Below are positions 47,611 through 57,780 of a stretch of 64,000 nucleotides of DNA, one piece after another. The translations under genes and the position numbers were made by a program. Source of the DNA: Hirudinaria manillensis (Eukaryota > Annelida > Clitellata > Hirudinida > Hirudinidae). The notes under the pieces are model-generated. The model was not told where the DNA came from. It was given only the letters and a program-made list of their open reading frames with translations, and ran no database searches. How positions within the stretch are numbered: the first letter of the stretch is position 1; each line of letters starts with the position of its first letter. The stretch is taken from contig CM067527.1 of assembly GCA_034509925.1 (NCBI GenBank), forward strand, positions 12,840,001 to 12,904,000. The letters run 5' to 3'.

Positions 47611-48036
47611 AACAGTAAGGGACAAGTAGAGAAATAACAGTATTACAAATATAACATTAATAATAGTGTTGACTAGTAAAATTTGATCAGTCATTCACAT
47701 TTGAATAAAGACGGATAATAAATATAAATCATTTGCAATCAATTTTCTTTCGTCTGACGCATGAAATTTGGAGAAAACTTTTGGACACATTCCTTATAAT
47801 CCATGTTGTTCAGTTTCAAACCTATGTGACCTATTGTTCTGATTATCAGATAATTAACTTTTTCTTGTGTGCTTTAAGAGTTATTTTGTGGAATAATAGT
47901 CAGAGTAAGTGATAATAGGGTTTAATTACGGTCTTACGATGGGTCGATGTGACGAAAATCAAGTTTATCAAAATAATAAACCTGTGCTAATATTCAGCCT
48001 GTTAAGTGTTTTGGAGCCATCGCTATACCGTCGCCC
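47611..48036. other. Spacer between kinase and tRNA
   Basis: AT-rich with AATAAA signals just after the kinase stop. Nothing else seen. Confidence 0.55.
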
Positions 48037-48119
48037 GACGAGTTGGCCGAGTGGTTAAGGAGAATGGACTGCTAATCCATTGGGGTCTCCCCGCGTGGGT
48101 TCGAATCCCATCCTCGTCG
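48037..48119 (+). tRNA. tRNA-Ser (anticodon GCT)
   Basis: 83 nt, no intron. Anticodon GCT at 48071-48073 in the loop CTGCTAA, closed by ATGGA/TCCAT. A-box region TGGCCGAGTGG and B box GGGTTCGAATCCC are present, and the variable arm is long, as in class II serine tRNAs. The acceptor pairs GACGAG with CTCGTC; position 7 is T opposite C66, a mismatch where most animal tRNA-Ser(GCT) have G-C. The discriminator is G73, as usual for serine. No run of four Ts follows until about 48211, 90 bp downstream, so termination may be weak. Confidence 0.93.
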
Positions 48120-48558
48120 AGCTGTTGATGTTGTTGTTATTATTGTTATTGATGGTATTGCTGAAGTAGCCTCTTTGTGTAGAATTTACAAAAACTATTA
48201 CATATTTACGTTTTTTTTGGTAGTTGAAAATCAATGAACAATAATTATTGGATTTAATTATTTAGAAATGAGGATCAAAATAACTATATAATTTCGACAT
48301 ATTTATTTTAATAAAATAGCATTCTAAAGAGCAAAATACATGAATAATATTTTCTTAAATAACAATTGTGTTTGTCTTAAAGTAAATGTGCTAAGCTTTC
48401 TAGTTTCAGTTTTCTAGAGAATAGGGATCAATAAATAATCCAGCAAATGCAATGATCCGCTCCTTCTCATAGCTGCTAAAAGCGAAATTTTAAATAATTA
48501 ATTTTTTACATTTGACGACATTTAAAAAAAAAATAATTGAATCAAATAATTGACCAAT
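48120..48558. other. Spacer DNA
   Basis: Short similarity to dispanin 3' flank (about 48210-48280 with 29100-29180). No gene. Confidence 0.5.
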
Positions 48559-48766
48559 CTCAGCTTTACAGTTCTTTCTTCCCGCGCACTTCCATATCAA
48601 ACGCCTTGATAGATTAAACTGACGCAACTGCACGGCATCAAAGATGTGGAATTTAACAGACTCCTGACAGTTTCCTACTTCGAAGATCTCATAACCGAAG
48701 TAGATACAATGACTCTGCCTTACTCGACTCTTATCTCTAACGTGAAAGATAAGCCGATCCATTGCG
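48559..48766 (+). pseudogene. GANP-C gene fragment
   Basis: Matches the 3' part of the GANP-C coding sequence (51293-51505 of copy C), from the CTCAGCTTTC region for SSFFPRTSIS to DAPI. A 2-bp deletion shifts the frame and gives an immediate stop. Both ends of the fragment are abrupt. It lies 350 bp upstream of copy C in the same orientation, a remnant of an older copy. Confidence 0.85.
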
Positions 48767-49150
48767 CTTAGGATCGTGTTTGTTATGCTTGTGTTAATAA
48801 ATCGTTCTGATCTTGATATTCTGGAGCATAACAATATAAAATTATTTGAATAAAACCTATTATATTAAAATATATATATACACAATTTAGGTCCTTTATT
48901 ACGTAACGCGTGTCTAATTTTTTTTATAAATTTTCCAAATTTTAATTTAAAAAATAATATTTTTAATATCATTTATTAAATTATTAATATATTAATTATT
49001 TAATTTAATATTTGTTTATTTGCTCATTTGAATATTTTTTAAGTTTTATTTATTTAAATTAAATTCATAATAATTAATTAATCGCGAACGTATTATATTC
49101 AGAATCTTTTATTGCGTCGACGAAGAAATAATTACCAATCGCAGTCATAT
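48767..49150. other. Upstream region of GANP-C copy C
   Basis: From about 48885 it matches the upstream region of copy A (inverted). From about 49085 all three copies agree. TATATTCAG at about 49091-49101 is the possible acceptor. Confidence 0.6.
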
Positions 49151-51658
49151 ATGTCCCAAGAGTCGTACAATAGTCGTTCTTTGAAAAGTGATATTGTGTT
49201 CAAAATGTCTTCTGCTGGGTTCAAGCACAACTTTTCCAACAATGTTTCTGGGGCAAGGCGAGAGTTTCTGCCGAATGCCAACAGAAATAACAAACGTAGA
49301 TCCGGTCAAAATCAGTATCAGCCCAACAAAAAGTTTGCAAAGAGGAATCATAATGGTCAGGCAGGGATCGCAAATAATGTCCGAATTTTTAACGAGGTTT
49401 CTGGTATCAGGAAATACGAAAGCAACCAAGAAACCGGATACAAACATCCCAAACCTGCATTTGCTTCGACCCCGTACAATGGCAGACCAAAGTATGATGA
49501 TAAATATGTGCAGGAAAAATTCTCTGGCAAACCGTTTAAAAATAGGAAATGGAACAACACGAGAAAAATTGACAGAAGAACGAGGAAGAGTGGAGACAAT
49601 TCTGAGAGCAATAACAGTTCACCGAGGCCAACTTCAAACAAAAATGTTTTTGCGGAATTAAGCAATTTTATTACAGAAATTAAGGATGTCAAGGTGTCTC
49701 CATGTACCAAATTGGAACTCTCGCTTACCGTTGACGATTCAAGCAGTGCTCTACAGGTGGTAATGGAGAAATGCCAGGAAGAGACAAGCGTGGTAGAAAG
49801 TATCGAACCGAGTTTGGAAATCAAAGAGCCGGTTCTATCGAAATCCATGATGGAATATAGAACGCCTTCGATTGGTAACTCAATGCATGAAGCGAAACCA
49901 TCCCCAGAGCCTTTTCTTAGTGATTACAAGACTGAACCAAGCAGCGAATTTGAGAAACTTATGAACGAACTATGTGACCTGTCATCGATTTTCAATATTT
50001 CTGAAATAACCGAAACTCAGCTCATTTCCATTAACAATCAAGAAACGGAGACTGCAGATCTGAGGAACACTTCGAACGATAACGCCGTAGAACAAAGCAC
50101 TGAAAGCGATCTAAATGACGAGAAAACGTTGACCGATTCCGTTTCTATGCTTGAAATGCAAGCATTGGAGTCAATTAAATTTTGCTGGTCACCAATGAAC
50201 ATATGCAAAATTATTGAAGAACAAATCGGTTTGAAAGGAGGATTTTCCAACGGCAATAGAATGTTTTGGAAACTAGTTATTTCTATGCCATCCGAAGGCT
50301 CCGTACTCGGTTGCAATCAGGATCAGTTGACCAAGTGGTTGGCGAGGAAATTAAAAATTGCAGATGAAGAATTGCCAGAAAACGGATCAGATTTGTGCCT
50401 TAGCCATTCTATGAGAATGGCGGGTAGTTCGATAGACGTATGCATTAGATCGACTAAAGATATTTTCTTTCATCCGTTGACTATGCAGGGTACCTCCTCG
50501 ATACTATTCTTCATCCGAGACCATAGAGAAACGTGCAGTGTTCAAGAACTGCTCGAAATGGAATCAGAGAGACTTTCGAAATTTCTCGGAAGCAAACCTT
50601 CTCTACCAGCTCCATCTCTGACTATCATTGCACCGACGAACTCAAGGTGGACGACAGATTACATTTCAGAGTGTCTCGGACTGAACTATTACGTTGAAAA
50701 GGAACTCATAGAATCCTTCCAAGTTGTCACGTGTGACGATGTTTGGCAGAAAGGAACATCGTTCCAATTAGAAGAGAGCATAAAATTCATGCTTCAAAGT
50801 CTGCCATCTACTCCTCAGTTCCAAACTCAGGTGGTACAGAAATTCTTTGTAGAATATTTGAGAAGATTCTACTACAACCCATTAAAAGTTAACGAGCACA
50901 ACCACGAACTGCCCTTTTTGATCGATGCATACAACAAAATCGTATCTTGGCTCATAAGTAAAGTGACCAATTCGGCCGATCTGGGATCCGTTTCTTGGCC
51001 ACCAACTGAATTCTGCAACAAAGACAAAGATCTTCCACCTCCATTGTGGAATTTGAAGGAAAGATTACAAGCCTTGGAAGTGTTCCTCAAAGAAAAACTA
51101 CTCCTACCCAATTTCCCCACAATTTACCATCGAACATGGGACGAAGCAAATGAAACACTTGAAAAATACATCGCAAATATCATTGACGATTCGATACCAT
51201 CTTGGAACTTGAGCTGCACTGTCAACGAAATACTGGTAAAGTCAAAATCTCAGAATCAACTGAGAAAGAGACCGCGATTTTCGAAAGACCAGGCTCAGCT
51301 TTCGAGTTCTTTCTTCCCACGCACTTCCATATCAATCGCTTTGATTGAATTTAAACTGTCACAATTGCACGGCATCAAAGATGTGGAATTTAACAGACTC
51401 CTGACAGTTTCCTACTTCGAAGATCTCATAACCGAAGTAGATGCACCGACTCTGGCCTATTCGCCAGTTATCGCTCCGGTAAAAGATGCGCCAATCCATT
51501 ACAACCACAAGGTTACTAAAGAGAACCTCGAAGTTTTGTTTGATAAGATAAAAGCCGAAAAAGTAGCGAATGAATTGCTTCTGAAATATTTAGAAGATGC
51601 TCTTGATGAAGAAGCCAACGACATGGAACCCAAGTTAAAGAAGACTAAATTGTATTAA
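49151..51658 (+). CDS. GANP/MCM3AP C-terminal-domain protein, copy C, 835 aa
   Basis: Plus-strand member of the family, start ATG at 49151 (MSQESYNSRSLKSD) with the frame open upstream to a possible TATATTCAG acceptor. It keeps the same three zones: basic 1-180, acidic 180-340, GANP-like 340-835 with FWKLVISMP, VCIRSTKD, PAPSLTIIAP, SWPPTEF and PSWNL. It is about 99% identical to B in protein and about 95% to A. At most sites where B differs from C, C agrees with A, so C is nearer the common form. Unlike B it also keeps the longer 5' flank of copy A. No Sac3/PCI region is encoded within reach upstream. If functional, it may act apart from, or compete with, full-length GANP; that is inference. 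Confidence 0.7.
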   Translation: MSQESYNSRSLKSDIVFKMSSAGFKHNFSNNVSGARREFLPNANRNNKRRSGQNQYQPNKKFAKRNHNGQAGIANNVRIFNEVSGIRKYESNQETGYKHPKPAFASTPYNGRPKYDDKYVQEKFSGKPFKNRKWNNTRKIDRRTRKSGDNSESNNSSPRPTSNKNVFAELSNFITEIKDVKVSPCTKLELSLTVDDSSSALQVVMEKCQEETSVVESIEPSLEIKEPVLSKSMMEYRTPSIGNSMHEAKPSPEPFLSDYKTEPSSEFEKLMNELCDLSSIFNISEITETQLISINNQETETADLRNTSNDNAVEQSTESDLNDEKTLTDSVSMLEMQALESIKFCWSPMNICKIIEEQIGLKGGFSNGNRMFWKLVISMPSEGSVLGCNQDQLTKWLARKLKIADEELPENGSDLCLSHSMRMAGSSIDVCIRSTKDIFFHPLTMQGTSSILFFIRDHRETCSVQELLEMESERLSKFLGSKPSLPAPSLTIIAPTNSRWTTDYISECLGLNYYVEKELIESFQVVTCDDVWQKGTSFQLEESIKFMLQSLPSTPQFQTQVVQKFFVEYLRRFYYNPLKVNEHNHELPFLIDAYNKIVSWLISKVTNSADLGSVSWPPTEFCNKDKDLPPPLWNLKERLQALEVFLKEKLLLPNFPTIYHRTWDEANETLEKYIANIIDDSIPSWNLSCTVNEILVKSKSQNQLRKRPRFSKDQAQLSSSFFPRTSISIALIEFKLSQLHGIKDVEFNRLLTVSYFEDLITEVDAPTLAYSPVIAPVKDAPIHYNHKVTKENLEVLFDKIKAEKVANELLLKYLEDALDEEANDMEPKLKKTKLY

Positions 51659-51740
51659 ATGAACAAATTTTTTATTTTACTAGATATTTTAAAAAGTTAC
51701 TGTTAATCTAAACTTGTGTTGTTTTAAATCTTTCTCCCAT

Positions 51741-51764
51741 ATTCTGCAAAAGGGATTGCAGAAT
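51741..51764 (+). terminator. Hairpin in the 3' flank of GANP-C copy C
   Basis: 9-bp stem ATTCTGCAA/TTGCAGAAT with loop AAGGGA, same as copy B on the gene strand. In copy A the loop is in the reverse orientation. Confidence 0.3.
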
Positions 51765-52377
51765 GATCGGTGTCACGATCACAACCAATAATTTTTTAAA
51801 TTTCATAAATCGTTTGAGAGGATTATTTTAATGCGTTAATTATCGTTTGTTTTGATTTGAAATAAAATACTTTTTATGTCGATTAAATATGCAGAACAAA
51901 ATCTGTTCTCTTTGCACTTCCTAAATAATTGCATTGTTAAAAGTTAGAATTTGATGGCGAACAATTCATATAATTTATGCAAAAAAGTAAAATATTTACC
52001 AATGATAACAACCGTTTTTTTAAACTTTGTTCTAGATGCTAATAAATGATATTTGATCCAGGAAAAATTAATTGAATGTCTCTGCTAGTAAAGATTCAAG
52101 AATATTGTGTTTAGGCGGTTAGCCACAGCTTGTAAATGTGCTAACCACTTTTCGCTTGACCTCAACCAACCGGAGCCATCAACTAAAATTGTTTTGGCTA
52201 ATTATCAATCGCACTTTACAGTTAAGTGTTGGAAATGCGAATATTCAATAGGGCTTGTTTTTCCATGATTTGATATGTTGAGTTTCGCATTATCAGCAAA
52301 ATCTGAAACCCATTTCGGACTCTTGCAGTAGATTGCAATTTCCAAACATTTCTTCCTCGAATCATCGGCTTTGCCAG
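51765..52377. other. GANP-C 3' flank and TRIM upstream
   Basis: Matches the left arm down to about 52315, where the extra TRIM segment starts. No other gene. Confidence 0.6.
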
Positions 52378-53481
52378 ATGGAGCGGATTCTTATTGAAAT
52401 CTGCGACGTTTGTGACAATCCCATGATTGATCCTAGAATATTACCTTGCGCTCATAGTTTCTGTCTGAAATGTTTAGAATTTGCAGCAATTTCGACCTTG
52501 TGCCCGACATGTCAGTTTAAATTTGAAGTACCAGAAAGTGGATTGGAAGGTCTGAAGAAGAATGAGTTCATTGAACGCTTGAACAGCCTTAAACAAATAA
52601 CTTGTGAAAGTTGCAGTGAAAGCCAGGCCAGTAAATTCTGTATCGACTGTTATTATAATTATTGTCCGAATTGTTTAGAATATCACAGAAAATTACCAGG
52701 TTTGAGAAATCATCGATTGCTGCCACCGACCCTGATTAAAGATGTGTTTAAAACCAAGAAATACTCTACTTGCAAGGTTCATCCTGATGAATTGATGAAT
52801 CTATTTTGTGAAGACTGCAAAGTTGTAGTATGTGGTCTTTGTTTGGAATTAAATCACAATGCACACAAAATGAAGCATATTTCAAAATACTTTGAGTCTG
52901 TGAAACATAATATCAAAGAAAAATTGAAATCTACAAAAAAAACTCTTGCAAGTGTTCTTGATAATTATGAAAGTTCTACTGGCATAATGCTTGCTAATCA
53001 AATAAAGGCATCAAACATGAAGAAAGAAACAAGAGATAGAGGAGATGCTTTAAAGGAAGTTATCGATTCAATTGTGGAAGATTTCTGTCAAACTGTTGAC
53101 GAACATCTTAAAAGGTATCAAATAGAAGCAGACAATGTTGTGAGAGAATTGAAAGATCTAGAAACGAATTTAAATGCAAATATTGAAACATTTGAGCAAC
53201 AATTAAACAGTTTGAGTTATGAGAATGTGTCGGAAGCACCTCTGGACGTTGTCGGCGAGAATATTGGGAATATTCCAAAGTATTCGGACGTCTTTACGGT
53301 TTCAAAAGGTGCCAAATTGTGGACAGATTTGGAAAATCTTTTGAGTTTAGAAAAAGTTAGGAAAAGTTTTATCTTTATTATTTTATTATTATTATTTATT
53401 ATTATTTTATTATTTTATTATTTATTATTACTTTGTTATTTATTTCTTTGGAGAATTTGTAACCTTTCTATTTCTTTTTAG
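52378..53481 (+). CDS. Truncated TRIM-type protein (RING, B-boxes, coiled coil), 326-367 aa
   Basis: Start ATG at 52378 (MERILIEICDVC). RING at about 9-48 (CDVC, CAHSFCLKC, CPTC), two B-box-like modules at about 79-175, coiled coil to about 290. Relatives splice to a propeller exon here, but none follows. Read straight through, the frame enters a (TTA)n tract and adds about 35 hydrophobic residues (FIIILLFYYLLLLCYLFL), a possible membrane anchor, ending at TAG 53479-53481. That TAG is also the AG of a good acceptor (TTTCTTTTTAG). If spliced from GTTAGG at 53356 the next codon is TAA, giving 326 residues and no anchor. The segment is absent from the left arm. It may be an inactive-propeller decoy ligase or a decaying copy. 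Confidence 0.7.
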   Translation: MERILIEICDVCDNPMIDPRILPCAHSFCLKCLEFAAISTLCPTCQFKFEVPESGLEGLKKNEFIERLNSLKQITCESCSESQASKFCIDCYYNYCPNCLEYHRKLPGLRNHRLLPPTLIKDVFKTKKYSTCKVHPDELMNLFCEDCKVVVCGLCLELNHNAHKMKHISKYFESVKHNIKEKLKSTKKTLASVLDNYESSTGIMLANQIKASNMKKETRDRGDALKEVIDSIVEDFCQTVDEHLKRYQIEADNVVRELKDLETNLNANIETFEQQLNSLSYENVSEAPLDVVGENIGNIPKYSDVFTVSKGAKLWTDLENLLSLEKVRKSFIFIILLLLFIIILLFYYLLLLCYLFLWRICNLSISF

Positions 53482-53484
53482 TAA

Positions 53485-54444
53485 CTTATAAAGAAGCACA
53501 GCAGCATTTGTTGAGCTGCTTGAGAAACAACTGAGGTCTCTCCTTGAATCACTTGCTGTAAAGAATAATGCTATTATAATCTCTGTGACCAAAAGGCTTC
53601 TGTTAACTAGTATTTATTTTTTTTTTACAATTTATTCAATTTTAGATTAAATGATGATAGGTATTGTACCATTTTACTCAAAGTTGACTTTTTGAAGACA
53701 CTCAGTTAATGGCATGTTCTGCCTCATCACTGCTGCCATTAATTAAAAATGATGTTGTGCAATATTTGTAGTGTATTTTGTTTTTAAATTACTAGATATG
53801 TATTGACAGAATTAATTTGAATCTGAGTTTCTGGTAATGCACAACTTATTGTCCCTAGTTGTCTAGAAATTTATGATGCAGAAATAACTTTGACAATGGA
53901 AATTTTAATATGGTCTTGAATAAAGCCTGCAAAGTCAATACCTCTCACATTACTTCTCTACGTGGATAGACTGAAGCTTCTCCAGATTCAGGGCCTTAAT
54001 TAGCATATTCTGGACCTCTAAAAAGAGTGGGACAGAAATTTGCAATTGAATGCGAATAATAACATTGAATATGACATACAAACATCGTATGTCAAGACGG
54101 AAAGATGTTATGGGGAGTTATTTAAATAATATTTATGAAATTTCGGTATTTGGTATTTTTTAGGTAATACTTCGCACCTATCCATCATAACCAAATTAGC
54201 AAAGATTTATTTTAAATGTTTCCCGTTGGTGTAATACTGTAATTACTTTGAACTTCTGAATCGTGTTAAATATATTTTGTAGCAGAATTTTGAAAAGGAA
54301 TTTTGATTGATTAATTAAAAGCGTTATTTTACACTGAAATTATGTGTTTGGAATTTGTGGGAGGAACGCTTATTCCTAAACACATTTTTATCTTTGGACA
54401 CACGCTCGGGAATTTCCGAAATTTCTCTTTGACTATTTGTCGGG
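53485..54444. other. Between two right-arm TRIM genes
   Basis: To about 53945 it is right-arm-only sequence. From there to 54444 it matches the 5' flank of the left-arm TRIM. No gene. Confidence 0.6.
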
Positions 54445-57400
54445 ATGGAGGAGAATTCACCTCAAATGTGCAATATTTGCAAAGAATTTATGTCTGATCC
54501 AAGAATATTAGATTGTTCACATAGCTTTTGCCTCAAATGTTTAGAAACTTCGGCTATTTCGACCGAGTCGCCAAAATGTCCGACATGCCAAATGGACTTT
54601 CAGATACCAGAAGGAGGATTGGAAGACTTGAAGAAAAATGAATTCATCGAAAAACTCAATAAATTTAATAAGAGTGACATCATTTGTGACTGTTGCAAGG
54701 ATATCCAGGCCATCAAATATTGTGTTGATTGTTCTTTTAATTATTGTTCTAATTGTCTGGTTCTTCATGGAAAAATTCCAGTTTCAAGTAACCATGTGTT
54801 ACAAACTGTGAAATTAGGAGAAAGCATTTCAGGTTGTGAAAAACATTCGGAAGAGATAACTCAGGTTTGTTTAGATTGCAAAGAAATTATATGTGATCAA
54901 TGTTTTGAATTTGGACACAATAATCACAAATTGGAGAATGTAGCAAAGTATTTCAAATCCACTAAGAACAAAATTGAAAATAAAATTAAAGAACATGAGG
55001 AAACCATTGGAAACATTGGTCATTCCATTGAAAACTGCAGTATGAGGACCAAAGACAATGAAATGAAAGCATTGAAGTTAAAGGAAGAAATAAAAGAAAA
55101 AGGTGAAGGCTTAAAGCAAATTGTGGATTCCATTATGAATGCATTAATTATGAAGGTTGATGAGGAAGTAAAGTATCTTTGCCATGAAGCAGATGACATT
55201 ATGAAGAAACTGATAAATATGGAAATGAGATATAAAGCACAAATGGAATCTTTGAACAAACAATTAAATGATTTATGTTATGAAAATATGTTTCAATTAT
55301 CTCCAAGCAATGACTGTAAATGTGAAAATGACAATATACCAAAATATCATCAAACTTTTAGTGTATCTTTATGCACCGAGGTTGATGATCCAAGAATTCA
55401 TTTGCAAAGAATGTTAGGAACTTTGAAGAAAGGTTAGTTTACTAATTTACGTAAAGCTTATCTGAGAAGGTTGCATTCCTGGAAAAATTGTAGAGGTGTT
55501 TGTAGCCTGATGTGCAGTGATGGGGAATATTTGAAATCATAAAATCGTGCATTGGTCTATTGTTCCCCTTCGTTCAAAAGAACAGTTTTCCTTTATTCAA
55601 AATCTATGCATAAAGTTTTTCAAAATGTCAATACATATTGAACCTGAGTAGTTGAAACAGTTGTAATTGGAATTTGTGAGGTACGTTTTAAAGTTCAAGT
55701 ATAGAATGCTCAAAACATGGCTGTGTCATGGATATTATCAAAGTGGGAGAGTGGTGACAAGCTGGCTGAAATACTTGTGCTGGAATCACTAAAGTTTTAA
55801 TAAGGTATCGGAATTTTTTGAGGAAGTACACAATCACATTGGAGTCACTTGCAAACACTTTGGACTGACTGGGGAAGCTGCCAGTTGATTCAGCTTTGAC
55901 TTGCTGAATGATAAATTACATCTTTTTTGTAAATCTTTTGTAACAGCTTGGTGAAATTGAATTGCAGCACACTTCACAAACTTCGATTCAGCCGAAACTG
56001 CAGCAAGAGGCAGTTTCTCATCCAATGTTTAAGTTGATGTCTTTAGGCAGCCTATATTCAAAAAAAAATATATATTCCAGCTAAAAAATATATATTCCAG
56101 CTAAAAATTGGTGAAGCACGTACAGTTAAGTCTCGCTACTATGCCACCCTCACTATTATGCCACTTTTGCTCGGTCCCGACAAAATTCAATACAAAATAA
56201 ATGTACTATGCCACCCCAACCCTCGCTACTATGCCACCAGAGGCCTGACAATGTTTATCTAATCCATGAAGTTAAGGACATATTTCCAGTCAGGGGAAGT
56301 AATTAAGAGACATTACCTTGTATTTTTAAGATTTGATCGGGTTAATACTCTCCCAGGACTTGTTGGTGAAGGATTATTAAGGAAGGTAATGGAACATTCC
56401 ATGGAATTTGATTGGTGAGATGGGCAAAGTTGACTGGGAGTGTAAATAGGAATGAGAGTGTTATGTCGCGATTTTATGTGAGAATTGCGAGTTTGAGTAA
56501 AGATTGGCAAATGTTAACTCAGAAACGCAAGCGAATGGTTGGCTGGACAATTTCAAGAAGCACCACGACATCATGTTCAAGATGGTGCAGGGTGAAACTG
56601 AAGTGGTCTGGTCTGGATGCAAGTGTGCGATCAGCTGGCGAAAGGGAATGTGGCAGTCAACGATTATGAGAGTTTTTGACTGAGCTGATGGGTAACTTGA
56701 GAAAATAATTCCGTTTTAATAATCCCTGATGGGTGGCATAGTAGCCAGACTTGACTGTATGTGTATTCACCTCAAAAGACATTTCTGAATCTTCACAATT
56801 TCAAATCATGATTTTGATTTCAAATCCCCATCCTTGGTTAATCCACTGAATTATAGAACTTATTATTGCTGTTGTTATTGTTATCATTATTGTTAAGATG
56901 AAATTATTTTTGACCTATTTTATGGTGAGTGCATCACAAAATGGTTTTAATATATTTTTATATTTAATATGTAATATATTTTAAAGCACCAAGATTCAGT
57001 CTCATTAAGGAATATGAACTCAATAATATGTACAGTTCCTTTGCCTGGAATCAGGATGGGTTTTATTTGTGCAGAACAGATAAACCTACAATTGATGTGT
57101 TGAGCTTCAACAAAATGAATTTAGAATCAAAATATGATTTGAAAGATATCGTTTCCAATGTTTCGGATTTACTATTAATAAATGAGAAGCTCTATGTTTC
57201 AGGATATACTGGAGAATATGGAGGACTTTCTAATTCGAAGGGTAACAAAATAATTAAGATTGATTTGATGTTGGATTGTACTCCACTGATTGTTTACAAA
57301 TCTGGAGAGAAAGTATCCCAAACTTTAAAACTTTCAAGATCAGTTTCTGGTAATATACTTCTTATGCAACCTGACATCATAACATTATTGTCTGAAAATG

Positions 57401-57780
57401 GATGTATCATGGTGTCATTCAGTTTACGTTATGGTATTTGTGATGCTTTGCAACTTGATAGTGATTACTACGTTGTCTGTTGCAAAGATTATGGTGTACG
57501 CATTGTTGATAAAGATGGCAATGAAATTCAGAAATTTTTATCATCTAATGATTGCCATAAATTGGATATACCATGTTTGGCTAAAGATGACCGTGGATAT
57601 ATTTATCTGGGGCATAACAACATCTTGGTTTTGGACCAGGGGCTCATTTTGAAATCAATTCATTCCATCCATAGTGTTAATGAGAGAATTTCTAAAATGT
57701 ATTACCACGATAAAGAGGGATTGTTGTACGTTCTTGTTCGTGAAGATAGAAGTTCACGTCTTTTAGCATTTAGGTTGTAA
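54445..57780 (+). CDS. TRIM-type RING/B-box/coiled-coil protein with C-terminal propeller-like domain (right arm), 593 aa
   Basis: Exon 1 is 54445-55432 and exon 2 is 56987-57780, phase 1 at AAA G|GTTAGT and TAAAG|CA. Domains are as in the left-arm twin: RING 9-48, two B-box-like modules, coiled coil about 170-290, then about 264 residues of propeller-like repeats. Exon 1 has the same length as the twin (988 nt) and the zinc ligands are unchanged. Exon 2 is 6 nt shorter, with changes concentrated near its start (SLIKEYELNNMY) and end (DRGYIYLGHNN). Both arms therefore seem to encode a full protein. The 1.55-kb intron is enlarged by a transposon nested in an older one. Predicted E3 ubiquitin ligase; target unknown. 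Confidence 0.85.
55515..56836. mobile_element. hAT-like relic in the TRIM intron (right arm), split by pogo
   Basis: Begins with CAGTGATGGGGA at 55515; the far end is a degraded inverted match near 56836. The internal stretch shared with the left arm reads open for 63 codons on the minus strand (55834-56025). I do not recognise the peptide. Confidence 0.4.
56121..56759 (+). mobile_element. pogo/Tigger-like DNA transposon, non-autonomous
   Basis: 28-bp terminal inverted repeats start CAGTTAAGTCTCGCTACTAT and, at the other end, CAGTCAAGTCTGGCTACTAT, each flanked by TA, the Tc1/mariner/pogo target. The internal sequence near 56505-56585 still reads GWLDNFKKHHDIMFK, typical of the CENP-B-type helix-turn-helix of pogo transposases. 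The catalytic DDE part is missing and the element is only about 640 bp. The left-arm intron lacks it. Confidence 0.85.

Noticed and set aside
52333..52377. 15 extra N-terminal residues on the truncated TRIM
   Set aside because: They begin at TTG; the ATG at 52378 sits next to the RING as in relatives.
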